Below, piece after piece: positions 1 through 8,251 of a stretch of 64,000 nt of DNA; the stretch's first letter is position 1; each line of letters starts with the position of its first letter. Source of the stretch: JBBRVW01 sp963784645 (lineage in GTDB: Bacteria; Actinomycetota; Actinomycetes; JACCUZ01). A program made the translations under genes and the position numbers. Where the stretch lies: assembly GCA_963784645.1 (NCBI GenBank), contig CAWARY010000015.1, forward strand, positions 638,947 to 702,946, read 5' to 3'. The notes below the pieces were generated by a model that was given only the letters and a program-made list of their open reading frames with translations, did not search any database and was not told the origin of the DNA.

Positions 1-1983
1 GAACGCCGCCAGGCTGAATGTCCGCTGGGCGTACGACCCGGCGTTCGCGTTCGAGTAGGTGCCCAGGGTCGTGGTCGTCGTTCCGCTGACGACCTGGACC
101 TTGAACGTGTCGTACGCCGTCGAGCCGGACTCACTGGTCACGATCCGCAGCCACAACGACAGCGTGGCGCTGCTCGCCGACGGGATGCTCACCGACTGGG
201 ACAGCGTGTCGGTGTGGGTCGAGCCGTACCCGTCCAGCCAGCCGAACCACGAGCCGGCATGGGCCTTCGTGGCATCGCTGGAGATGACGCCGGTGGTCTG
301 CGTCCACGACGTCGCGCCGGACTCGAAGCCCGGGTTCGCCACGAGGTTGCCGCCACCGCCGCCGCCACCCGTGGTGCAGGTCGTCCCGCTCACGCTGATG
401 GCGCTGAACGCGTTCGCGACGCCGGCGCACTGGGTCGAGGAAGCACCGTAGAGGTCGGTCGCGGCCTTCACTGCGGCGGTGCGAGCGCCGGAGTAGTTGG
501 TGCTCGACGTCATGTAGACCGACAACGCGCGGTACCAGATCTTGGTCGCCGCGTCGCGGCCGATGCCTGCGACCGTCGAACCGTTGCAGGTCGGGCTGTT
601 GTAGCTGACGCCGTTGATGGTCTTGGCGCCCGAACCCTCGGACATCAGGTAGAAGACGTGGTTCGCGGGACCCGACGAGTAGTGGACGTCGAGGTTGCCG
701 ACGCCGGAGTACCAGCAGTCGGCCGAGCCGCCGTCCTTGCTCGGCTTGTCCATGTAGCGCAGTGGCGTTCCGTTGCCGTTGATGTTGATCTTCTCGCCGA
801 TGAGGTAGTCGCCGACGTCGCTGGCGTTGTTCGCGTAGAACTCCACCGCCGTGCCGAAGATGTCGCTGGTCGCCTCGTTGAGACCGCCGGACTCCCCGGA
901 GTAGGTGAGGTTGGCGGTGTTCTCCGTGACGCCGTGACTCATCTCGTGCCCGGCAACGTCGAGCTCGGTGAGCGGCTTGGAGTTGCCGGACCCGTCGCCG
1001 TACGTCATCTGGGTGCCGTCCCAGAACGCGTTGTTGTACGCATTGCCGTAGTGGACGCGCGACCGGACACCGGTGCCGTTGTTGAAGACGCCGCTGCGGC
1101 CGAGGACGTTCTTGTAGAAGTCCCAGGTGACCTGGGCGCCGTAGTGCGCGTCGACGCCGGCCGTGGCCCGGTCGCTCGTGCTGCCGTTGCCCCACACGTT
1201 GTCGGCGTCGGTGAACGTGGTCCCGGTGCCTGAGGTCGCGGCCTTGAGGTCGGTGGTGTAGTTGCCGCCGCGGGTCGAGTCGGACATCGTGTATGCACCC
1301 GCGCTGCCGCCGGTGCCGATCGTCACGGTGCCGGAGTACATCGAGTTCCCGGTGCCGGTCTTCACCTCGTCGGCGGAGCGGCGGACCGCACCCGTGCGGG
1401 AGTCGACCACCACGTGCAGCACCGACGGCGTCCGGTCGGCCCGGACGCCGTCGACCGTGACCTCCCAGGCCGAGGCCGGCGTGGTGCCGAGCGCGTCGAC
1501 GACCCGTCGGGCGTCGGTCGAGGTGACCGTCCCCTCGAAGCTGCGCGTCGCTGCGGTGACCGCCTCCGCCCGCGAGATCTTCGAGGTGGCGGCGATGCCG
1601 TAGGCGTCCAGCGGCCGCTGCAGGGTCACCGACGTCCCGTCGTACGAGCCGTCCGTCGCGAGGTGGACGACGACGTCGCCGCCGAGGACGGGAAGGCCTC
1701 GGTAGCTGCGGTCGTAGCGCACGTGCGCGCCGCCGTCCTGGTCGAGCAGGGCCTGGCCGCGAGGGGTGAAGGTGTCGTCACCGGACTCGCGCAGGGCTGG
1801 TCCGTGAGCGGCGAGGGCAGCTCGGGCGTGGTCACGCGCGGCGGCCTGACGGCTCTCGGGGGCGGCCACGGCAGCGGGTGCGCCGAGACCGGTCGCCAGC
1901 AGGGCGGTGGCAGCGATGCCGCAGGTCGTCACGAGGACGCGGCTGCCGACCACCTGGTGGCGGGAACGGGAGGACTGGCTCAT
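1..1983 (-). CDS. Secreted M4 (thermolysin-family) zinc metalloprotease, C-terminus cut by window edge
   Basis: This is a secreted neutral zinc metallopeptidase that degrades extracellular protein. The ATG at 1983 follows a GAGGAG ribosome site and 661 codons are readable without a stop, so the C-terminal end lies outside the window. The first 41 residues form a signal peptide (Arg-containing start, hydrophobic core, AAVAAP end). A propeptide of FTP/PepSY type follows, then the catalytic domain. The zinc motif HEMSH sits at residues 346-350 and the third ligand is Glu370 in GGLNEATSD, giving the 24-residue spacing of thermolysin. Near residue 540 a run of seven Gly leads into an NLVANPGFE-type beta-sandwich module, probably a carbohydrate or surface-binding domain (inference). 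All catalytic residues are present, so an active enzyme is expected. Confidence 0.93.
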   Translation of the reverse strand, partial: MSQSSRSRHQVVGSRVLVTTCGIAATALLATGLGAPAAVAAPESRQAAARDHARAALAAHGPALRESGDDTFTPRGQALLDQDGGAHVRYDRSYRGLPVLGGDVVVHLATDGSYDGTSVTLQRPLDAYGIAATSKISRAEAVTAATRSFEGTVTSTDARRVVDALGTTPASAWEVTVDGVRADRTPSVLHVVVDSRTGAVRRSADEVKTGTGNSMYSGTVTIGTGGSAGAYTMSDSTRGGNYTTDLKAATSGTGTTFTDADNVWGNGSTSDRATAGVDAHYGAQVTWDFYKNVLGRSGVFNNGTGVRSRVHYGNAYNNAFWDGTQMTYGDGSGNSKPLTELDVAGHEMSHGVTENTANLTYSGESGGLNEATSDIFGTAVEFYANNASDVGDYLIGEKININGNGTPLRYMDKPSKDGGSADCWYSGVGNLDVHYSSGPANHVFYLMSEGSGAKTINGVSYNSPTCNGSTVAGIGRDAATKIWYRALSVYMTSSTNYSGARTAAVKAATDLYGASSTQCAGVANAFSAISVSGTTCTTGGGGGGGNLVANPGFESGATSWTQTTGVISSDATKAHAGSWFGWLDGYGSTHTDTLSQSVSIPSASSATLSLWLRIVTSESGSTAYDTFKVQVVSGTTTTTLGTYSNANAGSYAQRTFSLAAF

Positions 1984-2038
1984 CGATCTCCTCGGAGGAG
2001 CAGTGGTTCGGCCCTCTCTGGGCCGCCGAGGAACCTCG

Positions 2039-2061
2039 CGTGACACGGGTCACACGGTCAA
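2039..2061 (-). promoter_or_regulatory. Candidate CRP-type operator and -35 upstream of the M4 protease
   Basis: The sequence CGTGA-N6-TCACA at 2039-2054 matches nine of ten defined positions of the CRP/GlxR consensus TGTGA-N6-TCACA. A TTGACC hexamer (2056-2061, read on the minus strand) abuts it and could be the -35 of the protease promoter, but no good -10 is seen at normal spacing. A second small palindrome, CGTCA-CA-TGACG, lies at 2072-2083. A cAMP-CRP role would fit a secreted protease; this is inference. Confidence 0.35.
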
Positions 2062-2180
2062 GAGGTGCAATCGTCACATGACGCTCAAATGTCCGTCGCT
2101 TGGTCGAATCATCACCAACCCGGCACACTCCCGCCGCGCTGCCGGCCACGTGCTCACCGGGCGCGGCGCGGCGCGGGAGG

Positions 2181-3290
2181 TCAGCGGGCGACGGTGACCT
2201 CGACCCGCTGGAACTCCTTGAGGTCGGAGTAGCCGGTCGTCGCCATCGCGCGCCGCAGCGCGCCCACGATGTTCATCGAGCCGTCGGAGACCCTCGACGG
2301 GCCGAGCAGGATCTCCTCGAGGGAGCCGATCGTGCCCACCTGGACCCGCTCGCCGCGCGGGAGCTCGCCATGGTGCGCCTCGGAGCCCCAGTGGAAGCCG
2401 CGGCCGGGTGCCTCGGTGGCCCGTGCCAGTGGCGAGCCGACCATGACGGCGTCGGCGCCGCACGCGATCGCCTTCGACACGTCGCCGGAGAGCCCGACGC
2501 CGCCGTCGGCGATGACGTGCACGTAGCGGCCACCGGACTCGTCGAGGTAGTCGCGCCGCGCCGCATGCACGTCGGCCACGGCCGAGGCCATCGGCACCGA
2601 GATGCCCAGCACCGAGCGGGTCGTGTGCGACGCTCCCCCGCCGAACCCGACGAGCACACCGGCCGCGCCGGTGCGCATGAGGTGCAGCCCCGCCTGGTAG
2701 GTCGCGCAGCCACCGACGATCACGGGCACGTCGAGCTCGTAGATGAACTGCTTGAGGTTCAGCGGCTCGGCCCGGCCGGACACGTGCTCGGCGCTGACCG
2801 TGGTGCCGCGGATCACGAACAGGTCGACGCCGGCGTCGACGACGGTCTTCCAGAGCTGTGCGGTGCGCTGCGGCGAGAGCGCTGCAGCCACGGTGACGCC
2901 GGCGGCCCGCACCTCGGCGATCCGCGCCGCGACCAGCTCCGGCTGTATCGGGGCGTCGTAGACCTCCTGCATCCGGCGGGTCGCCTCGGCGTCGCCGAGA
3001 CCGGCGATCTCGGCGAGCAGCGGCTCGGGGTCCTCGTAGCGGGCCCAGAGGCCCTCGAGGTTGAGCACCCCGAGGCCGCCCAGCCGACCCAGCGCGATCG
3101 CCGTCGCGGGCGACACGACCGAGTCCATCGGCGCGGCCAGCACCGGGATCTCGAACCGGTAGGCGTCGATCTGCCAGGCGACCGACACCTCCTCGGGGTC
3201 GCGGGTGCGCCGGCTCGGCACGATCGCGATGTCGTCGAAGGAGTACGCCGTGCGGCCGCGCTTGCCCCGGCCGATCTCGATCTCGGTCAT
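2181..3290 (-). CDS. guaB3: GuaB3-type IMP dehydrogenase family protein
   Basis: This 369-residue protein is the IMPDH/GMP-reductase-fold paralogue that follows guaB in actinobacteria. It begins GRGKRGRTAYSFDDI and keeps the TIM-barrel core (APMDSVVSPATAIALGRLGGLGVLN; later VIVGGCATY and IADGGVGLSGD). It has no CBS-domain insertion. The catalytic loop of true IMPDH (GPGSICTTR) is not present; the matching segment reads VIRGTTVSAEH, without the Cys, so ordinary IMP dehydrogenase activity is doubtful. It lies 31 bp downstream of guaB on the same strand and is probably cotranscribed. The family's biochemical role is not settled to my knowledge. Confidence 0.9.
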   Translation of the reverse strand: MTEIEIGRGKRGRTAYSFDDIAIVPSRRTRDPEEVSVAWQIDAYRFEIPVLAAPMDSVVSPATAIALGRLGGLGVLNLEGLWARYEDPEPLLAEIAGLGDAEATRRMQEVYDAPIQPELVAARIAEVRAAGVTVAAALSPQRTAQLWKTVVDAGVDLFVIRGTTVSAEHVSGRAEPLNLKQFIYELDVPVIVGGCATYQAGLHLMRTGAAGVLVGFGGGASHTTRSVLGISVPMASAVADVHAARRDYLDESGGRYVHVIADGGVGLSGDVSKAIACGADAVMVGSPLARATEAPGRGFHWGSEAHHGELPRGERVQVGTIGSLEEILLGPSRVSDGSMNIVGALRRAMATTGYSDLKEFQRVEVTVAR

Positions 3291-3321
3291 GAGGTGAGGG
3301 TCATGGAGAGGTGCTCGCTCC

Positions 3322-4836
3322 TCAGCGGGAGTGGTAGTTGGGGGCCTCGACGGTCATCTGGATGTCGTGCGGGTGGCTCTCCTTGAGCCCGGCGGCCGTG
3401 ATGCGCACGAACCTCCCGCGCTCCTGGAGCTGGGGGACAGTGTGCGCACCGACGTAGAACATCGACTGGTGCAGGCCCCCGATCAGCTGGCCCGCGACGG
3501 AGTGGAGCGGGCCGCGGTAGGCGACCTGCCCCTCGATGCCCTCCGGCACGATCTCGTCGTCGCTGCGGACGTCGGCCTGGAAGTAGCGGTCCTTGGAGTA
3601 GGACGTCTTGCCGCGTGAGGCCATCGCGCCGAGCGAGCCCATGCCGCGGTAGCGCTTGAACTGCTTGCCGTTGACGAACACCAGCTCGCCGGGGCTCTCG
3701 TCGCAGCCGGCGAGCAGCGAGCCGAGCATCACGGTGTCGGCACCGGCCACGATCGCCTTCGCGATGTCGCCGGAGTACTGCAGCCCGCCGTCGCCGACCA
3801 CGGGGACGCCGGCCGGCCGGCAGGCCGCCGCGGCGTCCATGATCGCCGTGATCTGCGGTACGCCGACGCCGGCGACCACCCGCGTGGTGCAGATGCTCCC
3901 CGGGCCCACGCCGACCTTGACGCCGTCTGCGCCGGCGTCGACCAGCGCCTGCGCGCCGCCTCGGGTCGCGACGTTGCCGGCCAGCACCTGCACGTGGCGG
4001 GTGGCGGGATCGCCCTTCAGCCGGCGGACCATGTCGAGCATCAGTCGCGCCTGGCCGTTGGCGGTGTCGGGCACGAGCACGTCGACGCCCGCCTCGACCA
4101 GGCTGGTCGCCCGCTCCCAGGCGTCACCGAAGTAGCCGACCGCCGCGGCCACCCGCAGGCGGCTCTCGCCGTCCTTGGTCGCGTGGGGGTACTGCTCGGT
4201 CTTGACGAAGTCCTTGACGGTGATGAGCCCGGCCAGCCGGCCCGCTCCGTCGATGAGCGGCAGCTTCTCGATCTTGTGCTTGGCCAGCAGCGCGGCCGCG
4301 TCCTCGGACCGGATACCGACCGGCGCCGTGACCAGCGGCATCGGTGTCATGAGCTCGCGGACGGTGCGGGCCTCGTAGTCCTCGGCTGGCACGAAGAGCA
4401 GGTCACGGTTGGTGATGATGCCGAGCAGCGTGCGGTCAGCGGCGACCACCGGGAGGCCGGAGACGCGGTAGAGCCCGCAGAGGCGGTCGAGCTCGGCCAG
4501 CGTCTCGTCGGGGCCGACGGTGAGCGGGTCGCTCACCATCCCGGCCTCGGAGCGCTTCACCAGGTCGACCTGGTGGGCCTGGTCCTCGATCGAGAGGTTG
4601 CGGTGCAGGACGCCGATGCCACCCTCGCGGGCCATCGCGATCGCCATCCGCGCCTCGGTGACGGTGTCCATGGCAGCGGACAGCAGCGGCACGGCGACCG
4701 TGATCTCGCGGGTCAGCCGCGAGCTCGTGTCGACCTCGGAGGGGACGACGTCGGTCTCCTCCGGGAGGAGCAGGACGTCGTCGAAGGTGAGCCCCAGGGG
4801 GGCGAGCGGGGAGTGGTCGTCCGGCAGGCCCGTCAC
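3322..4836 (-). CDS. guaB: IMP dehydrogenase
   Basis: IMP dehydrogenase oxidises IMP to XMP with NAD+, the committed step of guanine nucleotide synthesis in the cytoplasm. The frame is open far upstream, but the GTG at 4836 gives 504 residues, the normal length, and begins just before the conserved LGLTFDDVLLLPEE. Two CBS domains occupy roughly residues 110-220 (DPLTVGPDETLAELDRL and MTPMPLVTAP). The catalytic loop GPGSICTTRVVAGVG carries the active Cys, and the flap motif RYRGMGSLGAM is intact. It sits 40 bp below the anti-sigma gene and 31 bp above guaB3, so nucleotide synthesis is linked to the sigD unit, as in M. tuberculosis. Confidence 0.97.
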   Translation of the reverse strand: MTGLPDDHSPLAPLGLTFDDVLLLPEETDVVPSEVDTSSRLTREITVAVPLLSAAMDTVTEARMAIAMAREGGIGVLHRNLSIEDQAHQVDLVKRSEAGMVSDPLTVGPDETLAELDRLCGLYRVSGLPVVAADRTLLGIITNRDLLFVPAEDYEARTVRELMTPMPLVTAPVGIRSEDAAALLAKHKIEKLPLIDGAGRLAGLITVKDFVKTEQYPHATKDGESRLRVAAAVGYFGDAWERATSLVEAGVDVLVPDTANGQARLMLDMVRRLKGDPATRHVQVLAGNVATRGGAQALVDAGADGVKVGVGPGSICTTRVVAGVGVPQITAIMDAAAACRPAGVPVVGDGGLQYSGDIAKAIVAGADTVMLGSLLAGCDESPGELVFVNGKQFKRYRGMGSLGAMASRGKTSYSKDRYFQADVRSDDEIVPEGIEGQVAYRGPLHSVAGQLIGGLHQSMFYVGAHTVPQLQERGRFVRITAAGLKESHPHDIQMTVEAPNYHSR

Positions 4837-4876
4837 CCCGCCGATGGTACGGGAGACGCGCCGCGCCCCGCGCCGC

Positions 4877-5935
4877 TCACCCGCCGGTGGACGCCCCGCG
4901 GGCGGCCTTGCCGTTGCCGTCGCCGTTGCCGTTGCCGTTGCCCGTGCCGCCACCGGTCGCGCCGGAGCCGGTCGGGTCGGCCGTCGCCGTCGCGGTCGGG
5001 ACGCCCCCCGAGTCGCTGGCGGACGTGGGCGTGGCCTGGCCCTGGTGGCTGCCACCGGAGCCCTTCGACGTCGAGTCGTCCACCGTGGCCCCCGAGCCGT
5101 CCTTGTCCTTGTTCTTCCCGGTGGCCGGGGGCTCGGCCGTCCGATCGGAGTTCGGCGTGGTCGAGGGCTTCCGTCCCGACCCGGTAGCGGGCTTGACCGG
5201 CTTGCCGGTGGGCTTGGTGGCGGGCGTGACGGCCGCGTCACGACCCTCGTCATCCCGCTGCCCAGCGCCCTTCGCCTTGCCGTAGCCGTTGCCCTGGCCC
5301 TGGCCCCGGCCGTCGTCCTCAGCGAGGGGCGTGGCGCGCGCCAGCTTGCGCTCCAGGGCGGCGAGCTTCGCCTCGATCGCCTGGCGGTCGCCCTTCGACA
5401 GGTCGGTCCGGGCGAGCTGGCTCCGCATGGCGTCCAGGCTGACCCGGGCACCTGCCAGGTCGCCGCCGTGGATCTGGCGCCCGGCCTGCTTGCCGGCTCC
5501 GAACGCCCGGGCCTTGCCGGGGTGCTGGTCGGCCCCGTGACCGCCCATGGCGGTGACGATCCCCTTGACCGGCGCCAGCGGGTCGCCGGTCACCGCTGCC
5601 GCGACGCCGCCGATCGACAGCGTCGCGCCCACGACGATCGCGAGAGTCGTGGCGCGAAGACCGTGGCCGTGCCGGGCGACCGGCAGGTGCGGCACGACCG
5701 TGGCCGTGGACACGGCGGCGACCAGGGCGTCGTCGTCGTCGAGACCCACGAGCAGCTCGTCGAGACCCTCGTCGACGTCGGCAGCGAGGGCTGCAAGCAG
5801 GGCGAGGACCGGGTCGCCGGACGGGAGGGGGCCGCGCTTGGCGAGCAGGTCGAGCAGGTCGGCGTCCCGGTTGACCGCGAGCAGGTCGAGGCCGGCCGGG
5901 TCGGGGGAGCCCTGCGGGCCGAGCGTGGAGGTCAC
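4877..5935 (-). CDS. Membrane anti-sigma-D factor-like protein
   Basis: This 352-residue protein begins at a GTG that overlaps the sigD stop as GTGA, a sign of translational coupling. Residues 1-90 are acidic and cytoplasmic in character, residues 94-116 form one membrane segment (ATTLAIVVGATLSIGGVAAAV), and residues 120-200 are a helical region. The rest is low-complexity Gly/Thr/Lys/Asp-rich sequence ending in GN repeats, presumably outside the membrane. Position and layout match RsdA (Rv3413c), the anti-SigD factor, where the N-terminal part binds sigma. No zinc-binding HxxxCxxC motif is visible. Function is therefore inferred from context and topology, not from a diagnostic motif. Confidence 0.7.
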   Translation of the reverse strand: MTSTLGPQGSPDPAGLDLLAVNRDADLLDLLAKRGPLPSGDPVLALLAALAADVDEGLDELLVGLDDDDALVAAVSTATVVPHLPVARHGHGLRATTLAIVVGATLSIGGVAAAVTGDPLAPVKGIVTAMGGHGADQHPGKARAFGAGKQAGRQIHGGDLAGARVSLDAMRSQLARTDLSKGDRQAIEAKLAALERKLARATPLAEDDGRGQGQGNGYGKAKGAGQRDDEGRDAAVTPATKPTGKPVKPATGSGRKPSTTPNSDRTAEPPATGKNKDKDGSGATVDDSTSKGSGGSHQGQATPTSASDSGGVPTATATADPTGSGATGGGTGNGNGNGDGNGKAARGASTGG

Positions 5936-6549
5936 GGGGTCACCTCCGCGGCGGCGAGCAGGCGGAGCCGGGCCAGGGCCCGGTGCTGGGCGACCCGCAC
6001 GGCGCCGGAGGTCATGCCGAGGGCTGCACCGGTCTCCTCGGCGGACAGTCCGACGGCGACGCGCATGAGCAGGAGCTCGCGCTGGTGCTCGGGGAGGAGG
6101 CCCAGCAGCCGGCGCGCGGTGGCCACCTCGCTGCTGCGGACGGCGTGGTCCTCGGGACCCGGACCGAGGTCCGGCGTGTCCGGCAGGTCGTCGCTGGGCA
6201 GCGCGGCACGGCCGGCGGCGCGCTGGGCGTCGGCGACCTTGTGAGCGGCGATACCGAACACGAACGCCTCGAACGGGCGCCCTTCGTCGCGGTAGCGCGG
6301 CAGGGCCGAGAGCACGGCGAGACAGACCTCCTGGGCAACGTCGTCGGCGGCCTGCTCACTGCCCGGCAGCCGGCCCAACCGCGCACGGCAGTAGCGGTGG
6401 ACCACGATGCGGACGTGGGCCAGCAGGGCGTCGCGCGCTGCCGTGTCTCCCTCCACGGCGCGTGCGGCCAGCCATCCCAGGTCGACCGGGGAACCCTCGA
6501 TCTCCGTGCTCTTGGAGATCGCGTGGGAGGTCCCCGACGTTACGGTCAT
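5932..6549 (-). CDS. sigD: ECF RNA polymerase sigma factor, SigD type
   Basis: This 205-residue protein is a group 4 (ECF) sigma factor that directs RNA polymerase to a specific regulon. Region 2 is visible as RDALLAHVRIVVHRYCRARLG followed by ADDVAQEVCLAVLSALPRY and FEAFVFGIAAHKVADAQR; region 4 is LPEHQRELLLMRVAVGLSAEETGAALGMTSGAVRVAQHRALARL with its helix-turn-helix. The ATG lies 4 bp after the bldM stop, and the TGA overlaps the start of the putative anti-sigma gene. SigD of M. tuberculosis has the same neighbours (guaB2, guaB3, rsdA), which supports the name. Release from the membrane anti-sigma partner is the likely control. Confidence 0.85.
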   Translation of the reverse strand: MTVTSGTSHAISKSTEIEGSPVDLGWLAARAVEGDTAARDALLAHVRIVVHRYCRARLGRLPGSEQAADDVAQEVCLAVLSALPRYRDEGRPFEAFVFGIAAHKVADAQRAAGRAALPSDDLPDTPDLGPGPEDHAVRSSEVATARRLLGLLPEHQRELLLMRVAVGLSAEETGAALGMTSGAVRVAQHRALARLRLLAAAEVTP

Positions 6550-6553
6550 CGCC

Positions 6554-7159
6554 TCAACGCACCAGCCCCCACCGGAAGCCCATGGCGACGGCCTGGGCCC
6601 GGTCGGCGGCTCCGAGCTTGCGGAACAGCCGGCGCGCGTGGGTCTTGACGGTGTCCTCGGAGAGGTAGAGCTCCTTGCCGATCTCGGAGTTGCTGCGGCC
6701 CCGACCCATGCCGCGCAGCACCTGGAGCTCGCGCTCCGTGAGCGGCGGGAGGTTCTCGGTGTCGGGCCGCTGGCGCGGGGCGTGACGGGCCGCGACGTCG
6801 GCCAGTGCCTGCGTCACCATCGCGGTCAGCTCCTCCCGTGACGCGTCCTTGACGAGGTAGCCCCGGGCACCGGAGCCGACCGCCCGGGCCACACCCTCGA
6901 CGTCCTCGGCCATGGTCATCATGATGACCGCAGTCTGGGGTGCGGCACCGAGGATTCGGCGAGCTGCCTCCACCCCGCCGATTCCGGGCATGCGGACGTC
7001 GACGAGGACCAGGTCGGGGCGCTCGGCGCTGAAGCGCACCAGGCACTCCTCGCCCGAGCTGGCGACGGCGACGCGTTCGACTCCCGCCACGGTGGCCACG
7101 GCGCGGCGGAGCGCCTCGCGGGCCAGCGGCGAGTCGTCGCAGACGAGGACTGTGGACAT
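6554..7159 (-). CDS. bldM: BldM-type response regulator (NarL/LuxR family)
   Basis: This 201-residue regulator has an N-terminal receiver domain (residues 1-120) and a C-terminal LuxR-type helix-turn-helix (LTERELQVLRGMGRGRSNSEIG, about 137-201). It ends FRWGLVR and opens VLVCDDSPLAREALRR, which I recall as near-identical to Streptomyces BldM. The phosphorylation pocket is complete: Asp8/Asp9, Asp54, Thr82 and Lys104. No histidine kinase is nearby, and Streptomyces BldM is reported to work without phosphorylation. A strong GGAGGTGA ribosome site precedes the ATG. The gene heads a run into sigD with a 4-bp gap. In Streptomyces BldM controls sporulation genes; its targets in this organism are unknown. 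Confidence 0.85.
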   Translation of the reverse strand: MSTVLVCDDSPLAREALRRAVATVAGVERVAVASSGEECLVRFSAERPDLVLVDVRMPGIGGVEAARRILGAAPQTAVIMMTMAEDVEGVARAVGSGARGYLVKDASREELTAMVTQALADVAARHAPRQRPDTENLPPLTERELQVLRGMGRGRSNSEIGKELYLSEDTVKTHARRLFRKLGAADRAQAVAMGFRWGLVR

Positions 7160-7284
7160 GCCCGTGCGTCACCTCCGGCGCCGGGTCCGTCCCGGCGTAC
7201 CCCCTCCTCATCGGCAGGTAGCACGGCGAGCATGACCCGTCGGGGTGAATCTCTCCGGACCCTGCCCGACCGTGCCCGGCGGGC

Positions 7285-8187
7285 TCAGGACCCGAGCAGG
7301 GCGTCCACGTCGGGGCGGGACAGCCACTCGTCCCGCAGGTGCGGCGGGAGGTCGTCGGCGATCGCCGTCACTGCCCGCCGCGCGGCGGCCAGAGCCCGCT
7401 GGCTCTCGGCGGGGGCCTCCTCGGCCAGCAGGGCGCCCAGCATGGCCCGGGCCGGCCACTGGAGCGGGAGGGTGCCGAGGCTCTCGGCGAGCAGCCCGGC
7501 CCGCCGCAGCAGCGCCGCGGCGTCGTCCGGGTTCCCGGCCTCCAGCTGGGCCACGCCCTGGAAGAGCAGGCCCTTGGCCACGTGCCGGGGCGCGCCGGAC
7601 TGCTCGGCCAGGTCGACGGCAGCGTGCGCCGCCCCGACGGCGTCGTCCGGCCGGCCCTGGAGCAGGGCGACCTCGGCGCGGACCCAGCCCAGCCGGACCC
7701 GCTGCCGCCACCAGTCGGCCCGGTCGCCCACCAGGGCGGCCGCCTCGTCCAGCCGGGCCGTCGCGACCGGTGCGTCGCCCAAGCCGACCGCGTCGGCCGC
7801 GAGCCCCAGGAGCGCGTCGAAGCCCGCCTCGCCCGTCCCTCCGCAGCGGTCCAGCGCCCGCTCGTCGTAGCCCTGGGCCGCCGCGTGCCGGCCGAGCTGG
7901 CGGTGCACGCTGGCGGCGGTGGCCCCCGCGAGCGCGCCGAGCACCCGGCTCTCGGCGCTCCCGGCGCCGTCCGCCAGCGGGTCGAGGACCTCCAGTGCGC
8001 CGCCGTACCGGCCGGCGGAGGCCAGGCAGACGCCGAGCAGCCAGCCCGCCCCGGCCGCCTCCGCGGCCAGGCCGTCGGCGGTCGCCACCTCGACGGCGCG
8101 CCGCAGGGGGTCGACCCCGGCGGCCGGACGGCCGTGGAACGCCGCTCGCTCCCCGGCGACGAGCAGCGCCGGGAGGTCGTCCGCCAC
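7285..8187 (-). CDS. Helical-repeat (TPR-like) protein of unknown function
   Basis: This 300-residue protein is Ala/Leu-rich and built of paired helices in a TPR-like pattern, for example GWLLGVCLASAGRYGGALEVL and GLLFQGVAQLEAGNPDDAAALL. The GTG at 8187 was chosen because AGGGGG lies just upstream and the frame before it overlaps the MerR gene. No enzymatic motif, signal peptide or membrane segment is seen, so it is probably a cytoplasmic scaffold or adaptor. It lies 64 bp after the MerR gene on the same strand and 125 bp before bldM. Resemblance to the all-helical domains of LuxR/transcriptional activators is possible, but no DNA-binding domain is present. Confidence 0.75.
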   Translation of the reverse strand: MADDLPALLVAGERAAFHGRPAAGVDPLRRAVEVATADGLAAEAAGAGWLLGVCLASAGRYGGALEVLDPLADGAGSAESRVLGALAGATAASVHRQLGRHAAAQGYDERALDRCGGTGEAGFDALLGLAADAVGLGDAPVATARLDEAAALVGDRADWWRQRVRLGWVRAEVALLQGRPDDAVGAAHAAVDLAEQSGAPRHVAKGLLFQGVAQLEAGNPDDAAALLRRAGLLAESLGTLPLQWPARAMLGALLAEEAPAESQRALAAARRAVTAIADDLPPHLRDEWLSRPDVDALLGS

Positions 8188-8251
8188 GCCTGCCCCCTCA
8201 CCACCGGTGGTCGGCAGGCTCGGGCGCCCGCCGTGGTCGTCGGCCGCGAGG

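Noticed and set aside
131..1195. 354-codon minus-strand frame within the protease region
   Set aside because: It is a different frame of the M4 protease; the correct frame is open from 1983 to the window edge and has HEMSH.
2100..3386. 428-codon plus-strand frame opposite guaB3
   Set aside because: Low-complexity translation with no family features; guaB3 on the other strand is certain.
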